Part shown: positions 10,850 to 23,363 of the stretch, piece by piece | Layout of the letters: each line of letters opens with the position of its first letter | Position numbering within the stretch: position 1 is the first letter of the stretch | Origin: Chamaecrista fasciculata | Taxonomy: Eukaryota > Streptophyta > Magnoliopsida > Fabales > Fabaceae | DNA: 64,000 nucleotides | Reading direction: 5' to 3' | Assembly (NCBI GenBank): GCA_003254925.1 | Contig: QANZ01054569.1 | Location: 1 to 64,000 of the forward strand | Notes under the pieces: model-generated | The model's input: the letters and a program-made list of their open reading frames with translations, nothing else | The model's database searches: none | What the model was told of the DNA's origin: nothing | Translations under genes and position numbers: made by a program

Positions 10850-13117
10850 TAATTACTTAGATTTTCTAAAATAAAATAGTTATTATTTTTCGTAAAAGAA
10901 TATAAGTTTAAAATTCAAACTAAAAAGATGAAGATATTTTAATCTTTAAAATAAAATAAACACAACATTTAATTTAAACTAATAATTTTGTTTTTTTACT
11001 TTTCATATTTTGAAAACTGGTTTAATTCTCTTTAATAAATGTTTTAAGAACATATGTTAAATAAACTCTTAAAATAATTATATGCAGATTTTAAAATAGA
11101 TTAAAATTTCTAAAAATAATATTTCCCTATAAAACTTTTTTTAAGAGCTTTTCTCAAACCTTTCTCTTGAGTCATATTTTCAAAATAAAATAATCATTAA
11201 AATTGTAAAAGTCATCTATAAGGTGATGAAGGACAAATACAATAATATATTAAGAGTCTTTTTAGTAAAGTTATGCTGTTAAAAGGTTAAAAAATAATAT
11301 AATGGATATTTAAAGTTTTCAAGATTATCATTTTTAAGTATTATTTTATTTTTGTAATAAAAATTGATTAAATTAATGATTTATAAGATTTAGTTCCTGA
11401 AAATTATAATTACAATTAATTTATTTTTTATTAAAAATACTAACTTAAATTTTTTTTAATGAAATACAATCTGGTTCTATTTTTGTTTTAAATATTTCAC
11501 TTAATTATTAATGTTAAAAACTATATTTATCATTAAATTTAAATTAATATATTAATAAAATAATAAATTAAATCTAACTGAATTTTTTAAAATTAAATTT
11601 TATAAGTTGATATTTCAATGACTAAATAAATTTATCTTCTTTCAACTTTCTAGAATCAAATTATTAATTAACTCTTAATTAATTCACATATTAATAATTC
11701 TTTTTATCTGGTGACCCATCATGGAACGGCATAGTTGATCTCTGTCATCAAATGGAAAGAAAGTGTGACTAGTTGGTTTTGTTGACAATTATTGTTAGAA
11801 AAAGAGTATATTAACAATTATAAAGGACCAAGAAAAATAAAATATAAAATTGTATGCAAACAGAAAGGAGGACAAAAAACAATAATATTTTGTGGAGACT
11901 AAGCCAAATATGGGAACCCCCAATTTCTTTTTATTGGCCTCATCTACCAAATGTGATGCCATGACCAAATCATATTGGTCATGTGGTCCTATGGAGTATT
12001 GACATAAGTGATATTAAAATTTATTATATTCAAGTTTAGTCATTGGCCTGACTGAGAAATAATGTAAGAAAGAGGGTGTTTAGCCTAATAGCATTCTCTC
12101 TCTCTCTCTTTGAAATATTGATTTTAAGAATTCATTGTGTTTGACAACTTTAGGAGGGAAGTTGATTGATTGTATTAAAACATGTATTTTATACTCACAA
12201 GCTTTCGATTGAGATGATAGTGGCTTTAATTTGGGTAGAAGTAGGACAAAACATCAAATTTTAATAAACATATTTGTGAGAAAAGCTAATTTTTTTTTTA
12301 AAAAAATATTTTACTATTCGACTAAACCAAATTTATGTCTATGAAAAAAATGCATTCTTTCGTGAGAAGAAAGCAAAAACTTAGAGGGTTTTTATAAAAT
12401 TTAAAATTAATACATATTAGATTATTTATTTATTTGATATGATATTTAATAATAAACAAATAAAATTTAATAAAAAAATCATACATAATCGATCATATTA
12501 AAGAGAAAATATTAAAAGTATGTTTGCATATTCAATCATAAAAAAATACCAAAAAAAAGTTATGTAAAAAATATAGAAAACTTTATATAAATTTTTCTAT
12601 TTTCTAAAAAAAGATAAAGGTTTTTTTTTAAAAGAGAATTATATTTGTATCGAAAAGTTGGAGGGACGAAGGAATTAGTCACTCCTTTCGGTTAGTTTAA
12701 ACCTAAAAAATTAACAGAAATTAGATCTAGCAGAAGAGGCTAATCTCTATTGAAAGATGTGTCTACATTTAATATCCAAGTGTGCTTCAAATAAGATTGT
12801 GTATATCTATAAGAAGCAAAAAGAAAATTGTCAAAATTGTTTTCAAGTTCTTATATATATATTTTGTTAGTAATTAGACAATTTTTATTCTATTTGTTTA
12901 ACATAGTAATATTAAGTAAATATTTTTTTCCCCATGACAACGGCTCATAGTATTTTGAATTTTATATTTGCCCCCACCTTCATTTCCAATGGACCCCATT
13001 GAAATCGCAACCAGCAGCCACCACACTTGACACTTCATCCCCACAAAGCAAGAGACGAAATAAAAGAATCACAGAGAGTAATAACTAATAAAACTAAGAG
13101 ACTTGAATTTCACACCC
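10850..13117. other. Intergenic AT-rich DNA upstream of the kinase gene
   Basis: Low-complexity A/T tracts; a CT tract near 12100; nothing with coding or clear repeat structure. The last few hundred bases presumably include the kinase promoter. Confidence 0.45.
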
Positions 13118-13134
13118 CTCTCTCTCTCTCTCTT
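13118..13134 (+). promoter_or_regulatory. CT-rich tract upstream of the kinase gene
   Basis: A run of CT dinucleotides lies about 340 bases before the kinase ATG. Such pyrimidine patches are common near plant transcription starts and in leaders. Assignment is by position only. Confidence 0.3.
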
Positions 13135-13471
13135 AGTCTGCAAAACGAAGCAAATCAAATCAATACATATTTTCTGTGATTTTTTTCCCTTTCTTTCTTT
13201 CGGGTTTTTCAGAGCACAACGTTCGCATATTAACATAACATCATCGTCTTTTTGCCCACGAAAGCATGCCTTCGGTCTCTCTTGAAGCCACAGCAAAAGA
13301 ATCAGCTTTTAGAGTGAAGCAACATTAGGAATCTGGTTTTGTTTTGTGGGTCAATTTCAAGTTTGGGTTTTGTTTGCTTTTTTCTCGGATTGACTGAGGA
13401 GCTAGAGAGAGAAAGCAGAGAGAGAAAAAAAAAATAAGAGAAGGTGGGACTGTTTGGTGAGGAAGGAGGGT

Positions 13472-16400
13472 ATGGGGTTTTGCTCAATATTTCTATGTGC
13501 AAAGGGTTCGGATCGGTATGTCAATGATTCGTTAATCTCCTGTTAAAATTATCTGTTCATGCTTCTCTGTTTCGTTTACTTTTACTTCATAATTATTGTA
13601 TTTGTGAAATATGGCTTCAAGGCATTATTATCCTGGTTAGTTGTGTTGTTGTTGGAAAATGATGATTAAAGAGGGTTTTCAATTCTTGGTTTGTCTGATA
13701 ATTGTTCTGAGTAAGAAAATCTAGTCTAAATTATTGTTTTTGTCATTTGTTTCTTAATATTATATATTTTTTCATTCATTTTTATCCTTCCTGTTAAAGT
13801 ATCTGTTCATGGTTCTCTGTTTCTTTTACTTTTACTTAATAATCATTGTTACTTTTACTTAAATTCTTGGTATGAGCAAGAAAATCTAGTCTAAATTACT
13901 GTTCTTGGTATGAGCAAATTGCTCATTCTTATCCTTCCTTTTGTAAAAGTTGGAGAGATTAACTTCTTTACTTAGCTCTCCAAAAGGAAAATGATTCGTC
14001 AGAGATCAGATTAGAAAGTTAGTCATATGTCATAGACAAATACAATAATATAAATATTGAAAATTTTATTGAGGATTAGTTTTGTAGGGGTTCAAGGTTT
14101 GAGTAGAAGGTTCAAATTGGAAGAGGATGAATTAAATAAGGACTTTATAGGTGGATTCATTTATAGACCTAACCTAATGTCTTTTTTCAAGTCAAGATGT
14201 GTTGTTGAATCTAATTCCTCGCTAAAACCCAAGAATTAGGATCTTCTCAGTGATGGAGTTCATATGTGAATGGAAGTTTCAAGTTGAAAGTGGATAAACT
14301 AGATGAGAACTATATGACTGGATTGTTTTGTAGTCATGATGCTTTAGTTTATGATCTTGGATCAAGATATATTGTCAATTCCTTGAGCATGGTTCTTTGT
14401 TAAACTCAATTTCCCTAGTATTCTAGGCTCCCCATACCCTATCAAGTTTTTTTTTGGCTTACCCCATATGTCCTCCATTGAGACAATTTTGTTCGAGGTA
14501 TTATAGACAGTAAACGTGGACACCTCTCCTAGCAGGGAGGATTTGAACTTGGGTTCACCACGTTGTAAGAGACTAGCCCTTCTACTAGACCCAACTCCTG
14601 TTGGTATGCTCTATCAAGTTTGGTTGGCAAGAATAGGAATCAAAAAGGAGAGAGATGATTTAGAGCTTATTCTTAATTCTTAATTGCTGACCAATATTTG
14701 TTTATTTTTTTCTGGTCAAATGTTACTATTTCGTGTCATTCGAATTGGTTTAATAGTAAAATCTCTCCATTAAAGCAGAAAAGCGCGTGCGAAGAAGCAA
14801 CCAACATGGCGGGTCTTTTCTCTGAAGGAACTACACTCAGCTACAAATAATTTCAACTATGATAACAAGCTCGGTGAAGGCGGTTTCGGCAGTGTTTACT
14901 GGGGCCAGCTTTGGGATGGATCACAAGTAAAATTATACTTTCTTTTATATTCTTCGTTCCTTGTTCGTTGTTATAAAATCAGCTTTGGTTTATGGCTATT
15001 ACAGTTATCCTTGTTGTGATTGTGTGATTGATTTTACACATAGTAATGTGCTAACTTATCCCTTTGCTTTCTGACAAAAAATATCAGTTTGTCCTCCTCA
15101 GATGTGTTGATTTTCAAAGATGGATCCTTGTTATGTTTTCACTGTGTTTCAGTTGATTGGTATCTTTACCACTTAGGATTGTCATGAACATACTAGTACA
15201 GTTACTATTCCAGACCAATTATTCTCTGATGAAAATGTGCCATATAAGGAAATTCAGCATGTATTTCAAGGTAAAATGAGCAAAACTTCATGAAACAAGT
15301 AGATGAAACTCTTCCACGAATCATACTGCCCTTGTTGTCTCATCTTGCAAATTGAGAAAACCTACTTTATAGTCCTTAAATTTGTTTCAAAATTACGATT
15401 TAGTCCCTGATTATTGGAAATTTACTTTTTGGTCCTTGATTGTTTTTATAATTTATAAGCATCAATTGTTTTGTCCCCATGAATAATGGTTCAAGGACTA
15501 AATAGTTAACATTTGTAAAAAAAAAAAGAAATCAAAGACTGAAACGTGTATTTCCAATATCCAAAGATTAAATCTCAGTTTTGAAATAAATATAGGGATT
15601 AAAAGTAGGTTTACTCTTGAAAATTCATTGTGTAAACCAAGCAAGTTTGTTGCTTGCTCTTGAAGCATCTTTAAGAAAGACAAAGAACATGAATCTTGGA
15701 TCTTCTTTAGTTCTAAGTTTGTTTGCTTGTTTGTTTTTTTTTCATCGAATAGGGGACTACTTGTCAAGTGAGCACATCAATATTTTGTTATGACTTGTAA
15801 GTAAACCTATGAAAAGAGAAACATCAGGATAAGAAGTTTCAGGTGCTTATGATGTGAAAATGTAGCTATTTATCATATGCTGATGGCCAATACAATTAGC
15901 ATAGTTTTGTTATATCTTTCCTGTCTCAGAAATTCTCTTGAAAAATGGCTTCTTATTATATCCCTGTGAAATCAAATGTACTTCTACAGATTGCAGTGAA
16001 AAGATTGAAAGTTTGGAGCAATAAAGCAGATATGGAATTTTCTGTTGAAGTTGAGATATTGGCAAGAGTACGACACAAGAATCTTCTAAGTCTACGTGGC
16101 TATTGTGCCGAAGGGCAAGAACGGCTAATCGTATATGACTATTTGCCAAATCTAAGCCTACTCTCCCATCTTCATGGACAGCACTCTGCAGAATGCCTTC
16201 TTGATTGGAATAGACGGATGAATATAGCAATTGGATCGGCTGAGGGAATTGCGTAAGTTCTGGCCTTTGCTTCCCTTATAACCTAAGAAACATGTAGATA
16301 CTTATTATGCAGGGAAAACATTAAATATATATTAAATATGGTTTGGAGTGTTACATTATGTGTGATATTCTTTTTCTTTATAGCTAAAATGCACAAAACC

Positions 16401-17407
16401 TACCTGAACTTTAGTATTTGGGTAAAAAATTCCTTGAACTTTTGATTTTGTGCAAATAATCAATTTTGTTAAAAAATTTTTGGCTACTATTAATTACAAC
16501 TTTAGTTCATTTAAATTTTGGATCAATGTAAAATGTAACAACAATCAATGTAAAATTATAAAAGAAATGAACTTTAGAATGAAAATTTTAACAAAACGGG
16601 GTGTTTTACACAAAATCAAAAGTTCAATGGTCTTTCATCACTTTTTGAAGTTTAGTAGGTTTTTTGCATAGTAACTGAAGTTTAAGGGGATTTGGTGCAT
16701 TTTAGCCTTTCCTTTTTAGTATATAATGTTGTGAACTCTACAGATTTTTTTTTTCTTTCAGATATCTTCACCACCAAGCAACACCACATATAATTCACAG
16801 AGACATCAAAGCAAGCAATGTGTTATTGGATGCAGATTTCCAGGCTCAGGTTGCTGATTTTGGTTTTGCAAAGTTAATCCCAGACGGCGCAACCCATGTG
16901 ACTACGAGAGTTAAGGGAACATTAGGCTACCTTGCTCCAGAATATGCCATGTTGGGTAAGGCATCTGAGAGTTGTGATGTGTACAGTTTTGGAATTCTGC
17001 TGCTAGAAATTGCTAGTGGTAAGAGACCAATCGAAAAAATGGGTACCGCAATGAAGCGAACAATAACCGATTGGGCACTGCCATTGGTTTTCGAGAAGAA
17101 ATTTACTGAACTTGCCGATCCAAAGCTAAAGGGAAACTATGTGGAGGAAGAGCTTAAAAGGGTTGTTCTTGTTGCACTTGTATGTGCTCAGAGTAAACCT
17201 GAGAAGAGACCCACCATGCTTGAAGTGGTAGAGTTACTGAAAGGAGAATCAAAAGATAAGTTTTCTGAGCTAAAAAACAATGAACTGTTCAAAAGTCCTT
17301 CAACTTTAGAAAACATCGAGGGTTCGTCGACTGCTGAAGACAGTTCTGACATAATATCAGAAGAGAAGGAAACGATATATGAGATGAAAGAGAATAGTGG
17401 GGTGTAA
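13472..17407 (+). CDS. PTI1-like receptor-like cytoplasmic kinase (At3g15890 type)
   Basis: Four exons: 13472-13515, 14779-14926, 15990-16252 and 16762-17407. All junctions are GT-AG and the phases give 366 aa. The N-terminus MGFCSIFLC has Gly2 and Cys4, so myristoylation and palmitoylation at the plasma membrane are plausible; there is no signal peptide or membrane span. Kinase landmarks: glycine loop GEGGFGS at 47-53, catalytic Lys in AVKR at 66-69, HRDIKASN at 164-171, DFG at 184-186, then a GTLGYLAPEY activation segment. An acidic Ser/Glu-rich tail follows from about residue 310. With intact HRD, DFG and Lys it should be an active Ser/Thr or dual-specificity kinase. Closest recalled relative is the Arabidopsis 'PTI1-like tyrosine-protein kinase At3g15890', of unsettled role. 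Introns 2 and 3 contain foldback elements and intron 1 contains a SINE. Confidence 0.92.
14450..14610 (-). mobile_element. tRNA-derived SINE in kinase intron 1
   Basis: Flanked by an 11-bp target duplication CTATCAAGTTT at 14439-14449 and 14611-14621. On the minus strand the head reads like tRNA boxes A and B (GGGTCTAGTAGAAGGGCTAG, then AGTTCAAATCC), and a poly-T run on the plus strand at the left end is the A tail. Confidence 0.75.
15357..15612. mobile_element. Foldback MITE in kinase intron 2
   Basis: AAAACCTACTTTATAGTCC at the left is complementary to GGATTAAAAGTAGGTTT at the right. Internal TTTAGTCCCTGATTATTGG has a matching inverted counterpart. The same family occurs at 41066-41500. 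Confidence 0.7.
16383..16706. mobile_element. Foldback MITE in kinase intron 3
   Basis: GCTAAAATGCACAAAACC at the left pairs with GGTGCATTTTAGC at the right, and CTTGAACTTTTGATTTTGTG pairs with CACAAAATCAAAAGTTCAA. No exact target duplication seen. Confidence 0.72.
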
Positions 17408-17953
17408 ACTAAGTACAAGATCTGAAACTATGGGACTGATACATTCAATGTAGATTGTAAAGCTTTCACAAGTTGGCATATATAGGCATTTTGGCCACAC
17501 TATTATTGAGATATAATGGAAGCATGGTTTTAAGAGTGCTTGGGATTTGTGTGTGAGTTCTGTCATGTTTAGAGCAACTGAAATATGTGCAGTGTTTTTC
17601 TGTATCTTTTAACCCTTATAAATTATAATGTTATTAATTATTATGCCATTTGAGAAATTGTCATATGAAACAAAGAACTTTATTTGGTTTTGCACTTATT
17701 TAAGGGGAATAGAATGTCAAATGTCAAGATGCAATATTCGAACTAGGATTTCTTTTCTTTTTTTTTTTTTTAAACTACGAGGGAGGAAAAGCCAAAAAGG
17801 ATTTACAGAAACTTTCCTTCATCATTACAGTATTGATATTTGCTTAGGGCATTCTTTGATCAATAAGATAACATTGCTCCAAAAGCCTTGAGTAGCCCAA
17901 AATGATTCAAAATCGAAATAGGCAGACCTGAGCGCACTTAAAAAGTTGGTAAA

Positions 17954-18318
17954 AGTATCCTTCTCGTCCGTAAGTTTTACACTAGTTATCAATTTCGTCT
18001 CTAATATTTTTTCACAGTCAATTTTATCCCCAATGTTTTATATTTTGGTCAATTTCATCTTTTGACTAACTTCTTTCAATAAATTAACAATAAACTTCAT
18101 CTTATTTTTCAATCTAAGTTAAGATTTGAGTTTATTTTTTTATCTATTTTACATTATATATCATTAATAATGTAGATTATGTCGTCAATATTTGATTAAA
18201 ATAAAAGCAAATGATAAAAATGACTAAAATGTGAAATATTGGGGATGAAATTGACTGCAAAAAAAGATTGTGAACATAATTGACAGTTAGTGTAAAACTT
18301 GGGGACCAAAAGAGTACT
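17954..18318. mobile_element. Foldback MITE, AGTA-ended family, copy 1
   Basis: Termini AGTATCCTTCTCGTCCGTAA and TTGGGGACCAAAAGAGTACT, arms about 130 bases around TTTTACACTAGTTATCAATT. A second copy of the same family is at 58141-58486. Confidence 0.72.
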
Positions 18319-18325
18319 AAGTTAA

Positions 18326-20002
18326 AAATAATTGACCCAATTACACAAGCAAAGGAGACTTGTTTGTTACACTTGACTCCATCTATATATTTACAAGGAT
18401 GTGATACTGTTGTATCTACTTAATCCGAACATTATTAGATGACAACAATTTCTTCCAATTTCTATATGTCAGCTATTATAGGTACTCAAATCCAACCACC
18501 AACAACGTCAATTCTGCAACTTACGCATGAAAATAATCAAAGTAGTGATGTCTCTAGTAACTGTGTCCTCTCGATGTCCTTCAGCGATTGTTTTACCTTC
18601 CTCCTTGTTGATCTCCAAGAAATGAGTTGGTTTGTGGTCATCATGGTAAAACTCCCACGACTCCCAAGTTTCATATAACGAGTTTCACATCGAGGATATT
18701 GTTGAGTATAAGATATTATATAAAATTTTGAGCTTTCAACCTTCAACAACTAACTTTTAAAGTGTGGTTCTCTTAAGAATTTATACTCATTACACGTCAA
18801 GATGCTAACCAGAAAAGTTTTCTAGACACAGTGTATAAACTATCCAATTATAAAAAACTAAAAACTAGAAAATTACAAGCTAGCAGGAAAGCTAACCAAG
18901 TAGAAACTAAGGAAGCAATCACTAAGGAACATCTAAACCTTCTCATAATGAGTCGGGAGGTAACCATGACGATTAGTGTAGAGATATAGTATATAGATTT
19001 TTTTAGGATTGTGTGGAGAATTCTTGTAAAATAGATATTTGTATAGAATTCTCCAAAGAAGAAGTAATTTTGATTGTAGAATCAAAACGATCTTCATAAT
19101 CTATTGAGAAGGTAGAATGACTATATATAAGAGGAGGCTTCTCATTTATAAATTGGTATATAACAAGTCCCATTTATAGAACTAGGCATTCCTAATAATT
19201 GAAGAGCACTTTCAGATTTTTTTACACTTGTTCACTTTTATACTCTTTGAATTGTGAGAGTTAAACCAGGTGATGATAAGATAAGGTGAAAATTCAAATA
19301 TGGGATAATGTGTAGTGAAATCTTACCATGTTCATACTTCAATTAGACAATGTACTATTACTAAATAATAATAATATAAAAAATATAAATAGTTTTGTGG
19401 AAAGAAAAAATACACTTGATATTTTGAGTTTAACTTTCATGAAATTCAAATTTTATACCATCATATCCGTGGTATTTACTATTTAAGATAATAACTAAGA
19501 TAAGAATAAAATATTATAATTTAACATTTTAAAGTATTCAAATATAAAATATTGGCAAAATATTTGTGTTCACAAATCCTAATGGAATTAGAAAGAAAAT
19601 AGTTATTTTTTTTAAATATAACATATAAAATTCAAATCAAATATAAGCTAGACGCGTGAATCAAATTATGGAGAAGATTTATTATAATGTAACTGTTTTA
19701 CGTTTCATTGTATCTTTTTTCATGTGATATGTTTTGTATTATGAAAATAAAAAAAATTTATAAAAAGTTTGTTTTTTCATTAATCATATTATTCTAATGA
19801 AACGTACATTTATTTAAAATTATATTTAAAATAAATTTTGTCTAACAATTTTTTCAGTTTTTAAAAATATATTTGTAACAAAAAAATTTCAATTTAAAAT
19901 AATTTTTTATGTTTTGTCAAAAATATATTTTTTTAAATTTAAAATTTATTTTAAAATATACAATATAAAAATAAATTAAAAAAGATAAAATAGTTTCGAC
20001 CA
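18326..20002. other. Intergenic AT-rich DNA
   Basis: No gene supported. The region 19395-19500 is an older, diverged copy of part of the 198-bp repeat unit that follows. Confidence 0.45.
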
Positions 20003-20600
20003 ATGGAAAAATACACTTGATACTTTGAGTTTAAATTTTATGAAATTCAAATTTTGTACAAAAGTATTCGTGATATTTAAGAGAATAACTAAGATAAGAA
20101 TAAAATATCGGTGAAATATTTTTTCATAATACAAAATTGATTCAAATCAAATGGGAATTTGAAAGATATGTTTTCATAATACAAAATTGGTTCAAATCAA
20201 ATGGAAAAATACACTTGATACTTTGAGTTTAAATTTTATGAAATTCAAATTTTGTACAAAAGTATTCGTGATATTTAAGAGAATAACTAAGATAAGAATA
20301 AAATATCGGTGAAATATTTTTTCATAATACAAAATTGATTCAAATCAAATGGGAATTTGAAAGATATGTTTTCATAATACAAAATTGGTTCAAATCAAAT
20401 GGAAAAATACACTTGATACTTTGAGTTTAACTTTTATGAAATTCAAATTTTGTACAAAAGTATTCGTGATATTTAAGAGAATAACTAAGATAAGAATAAA
20501 ATATCGGTGAAATATTTTTTCATAATACAATATTTTTAAAAGATATGTTTTCGTGATATTATTAAAATATAACATGTAAAATTGATTCAAATCAAATGTA
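20003..20600. repeat. 198-bp tandem repeat, about 3 copies
   Basis: The anchor ATGGAAAAATACACTTGATA begins at 20003, 20201 and 20399, exactly 198 bases apart. The first two units are nearly identical and the third diverges after about 130 bases. A still more diverged unit lies at about 19395. Non-coding. Confidence 0.92.
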
Positions 20601-20737
20601 ATCTAGACGTGTGAATCAAATTAAAATATAAAAATATTTTTTCGTGTGACTAATTATATAAAAGTATTCATAAATAAAATTTATAACTATATAAAAATAA
20701 AAGATATTTGCTACTAATGCCTTTTTAATTTGTAAAA

Positions 20738-21111
20738 GGCAAAAGTGTAAATTTCATCTCACATCCTTTGCTCAGTTTTCAATTTGGTTATATATCTTTT
20801 TTCGTTACATTTTTTGTCTCATATTTTTTGGCTAAGTCCAAATTTGATTCCATATATTTTTTTGTTGCAGATTTGTTCCCATGTCTTTGGGTCCATTGCA
20901 GAATTGGTCTTATATATTTGAAGTAGATGGAGAAGTGGTTTTATATATTTGTAAAATGATCAATTGAGACCAATTTTGCAATCGAACCAAAAGATATGGG
21001 ACCAAATTGAGACATTTTGTAAAAATATGAGACCAAATGTGTAACAAAAAAAAGTTACATGACCATATTGAGAACTTAGCAAAAGATATGGGACCAAATC
21101 TGCACTTTGAC
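20738..21111. mobile_element. Foldback element of the GGCCAAAG-related group
   Basis: Begins GGCAAAAGTGTAAATTTC and ends in ACCAAATCTGCACTTTGAC. The arms carry GGGACCAAAT-type motifs and their complements. Flanks are T-rich and give no clear target duplication. It ends about 270 bases before the CUE gene start. Confidence 0.72.
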
Positions 21112-21292
21112 TTTTTTTTTTCAATTATTTTGAATCAACAGCGAGTCAGTGACACCGATTTTTTAGTGCAATTAAATTTCAAATGCTAAAATCTTCGCTA
21201 GATATATATAATACGCGAACAAATAGGAAAAGACTCAAGAAGACATCAGATATCCTATCCCCCAAGAAAATCTCGGAATCTTTCAAACTTCA

Positions 21293-21301
21293 AAACCCTA
21301 A
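21293..21301 (+). promoter_or_regulatory. Telo-box (AAACCCTAA) before the CUE gene
   Basis: AAACCCTAA lies 82 bases before the ATG at 21383. This motif is common near the starts of plant housekeeping and growth-related genes. Confidence 0.4.
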
Positions 21302-21382
21302 TCCTAATTCCTAATCCTAAATCTTTCTTCCTCTTTGTGTAATCGGATTGGAAAAGACGCGTAACTATTCAGTATTTGAACG

Positions 21383-23363
21383 ATGTCTGCTGCAGTGTGT
21401 GGAAGCAAGCGATCTTTCTTTGAAGACCTTCCTCCATCACCGCCAGTATCTAAGCGTATTCGTTGTTCGTCTTCAACTTCGCCAGTTCGTCGATCGACTC
21501 CGACTCCTATCGATCAGCTTCGTGCTGTGTTTCCTCACATGGAAGTCCAGGTATTTTAATTTATAGCCTTATGATTTATTATATCCCTGTATCGATTCTT
21601 TGTGGTTTTTGGATGACTTTTTCTTTTGATTTATTCGGATTGGTTTAGTTTTGTGGAAACTGCGGAGATAAGAAAATCAAATTGGAACACAACTATATAT
21701 ATTTTTGTTTTCAATAATTCCCAGTACATTTTGGCGATTCTATGTATTTTTAATTTTGGGCTGATATTATCTATTCCTAGGACTTATAACAACCCTAGGG
21801 TTTCATTCTAATTTCAGCTTTCTTCGTCGGTGAAGCATGGTGTATATTTACTATAATGGATGAATTAATTGGTTTACTAATTTATACGAACGTACGTACA
21901 TACATACATACATACATACATACATACATACATACCCCCGCGCGCACAGAGACACACACATATATACATATTATATAATTGGAATAGCCGATGGTTTATC
22001 GGCTATTTTTTTAGGGTATTATTTTGGTTTCGATCAAATCTTGGAAACAGTCTCTCTGCGCAGCAGGGGTAAGGCTGAGTACATCTTGATCCTCCTCAGA
22101 CCCCACCTAGTGGAAGCCTTGTGCACTGGGCCGCCCTGATTTTGGTTTCAATGTATTACTGTTTTAATTCACTTAGTCAGTTATTTATATTATGTCATAG
22201 GTTGATGTTACAAAATGAATTGCATAATTTATAGTTGGCGCTCTTGTACTTTTTGCCTTAAGTATAGTTTTTCAATTGATTACAATTTTAGGCCCTTGAG
22301 AGAGCACTTCAAGATAATGGCTATGATATAGATGCTACCATCAAGAGCCTGCATGAGCTTTGCTTGGGATCTGCCAATGAAAATTGTATAACTATCGAGG
22401 AATCAGAAGTTCCTGTAGAGACAGGTATAATTGACATCTGCTGAAAATTGTGCAATTTTCTTATAGCATTTTGTATCTCCTCTTTTTGTTGTAAATAGTA
22501 TTTAGTGTTTCTTAGCGATGAGGCCCTGAGAGCTTTTGAAAATGTTGTAGGTAAATCGAAAGACGATCTGGATGCATCTGCTTCTGAGAATAAGATAGCT
22601 TCAAACAACCTTCCGGAAGATGGAGCAGAATGGGTTGACCTACTTGTGTGCGAGATGGCGAGTGCCACTAGCATTGATGATGCTAAAGCCCGTGCTGCCA
22701 GAATTTTGGAGGCTCTGGAAAAGTCGATTTGTGAACGTCATGTTAATCCAAAGGTACATGCTTATACATATATCTTTTTTAAGTTAATTTTCAAGAATGG
22801 TGACCTAATTTTTACCTTAATTTTGGTTGGGCTTGTATGTTAACTGTTGTAAAATGTTTACATTTTCAGGAAAATATGGTGCTGAAGGCGCAAATTGAAG
22901 GGCTGTCGAAGGAGAACACCATTCTTAAACAAGCAGTGAAAATCCAGCATGAACGACTTTCTGACTTTGAGGTAAAGAACCAAGAGTTGCAGCACTTAAA
23001 GCAGTTGGTGCATCAATACCAGGAACAGATGAGAACTCTTGAGGTTAGAATGGGCTTTTTCCCTGTTCTCTTAATTGGTTCTAAAATAGAGTGAGATGGA
23101 GAATAATGCCAGGAAAAACAGCATCTGTTGTTTAATGAGTAATAACATAAAAGTCACAGATAATTTTTTGCATTGTTAACTTCAGACCAATGAATTAGAT
23201 GGCATACTTACATATTTTGCATTAAGAAATTGTACTGTGAATCCTGAATCGCGTTTTGATGGTTTTGTTTTTGCAGGTGAATAACTATGCTTTGGCAATG
23301 CATTTGAAGCAGGCTCAACAATGCAACTCCTTTAATGGGCCTTTTCCTCCTGATGTTTTCTAA
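21383..23363 (+). CDS. CUE-domain, coiled-coil protein (At5g32440-like)
   Basis: Five exons: 21383-21550, 22292-22424, 22551-22753, 22870-23043 and 23277-23363, 254 aa. The N-terminus (SFFEDLPPSPPVSKRIR) looks nuclear or disordered. Residues about 41-84 form a CUE domain: a VFPHM motif, then LERALQDNGYDIDATIKSL. CUE domains bind ubiquitin, so a role in ubiquitin recognition is inferred. A linker contains DGAEWVDLLV. Residues about 169-245 form a heptad-rich coiled coil (ENMVLKAQIEGLSKENTIL onward) ending in PFPPDVF. Layout matches plant proteins annotated as 'ubiquitin system component Cue', whose function is little known. An alternative acceptor at 22505 would lengthen exon 3 by 45 bases in frame. 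Intron 1 carries a truncated SINE and a CATA microsatellite. Confidence 0.85.
21891..21935. repeat. (CATA)n microsatellite in CUE intron 1
   Basis: About ten CATA units, introduced by GTAC and followed by a GC-rich CCCCCGCGCGC run. Confidence 0.92.
22026..22137 (+). mobile_element. 5'-truncated Au-type SINE in CUE intron 1
   Basis: The body (GGAAACAGTCTCTCTGCGCA, AGACCCCACCTAGTGGAAGC, TTGTGCACTGGGCCGCCCT) matches the SINE at 39223-39388. A degraded B box (GGTTTCGATCAAATC) starts it and the A-box end is absent. Plant Au SINEs share this consensus, from memory. Confidence 0.78.

Noticed and set aside
15945-15989. Extension of the kinase exon 3 frame upstream with its own ATG
   Set aside because: The kinase alignment starts at IAVKR after a clear CTACAG acceptor at 15989; the upstream part is intron.
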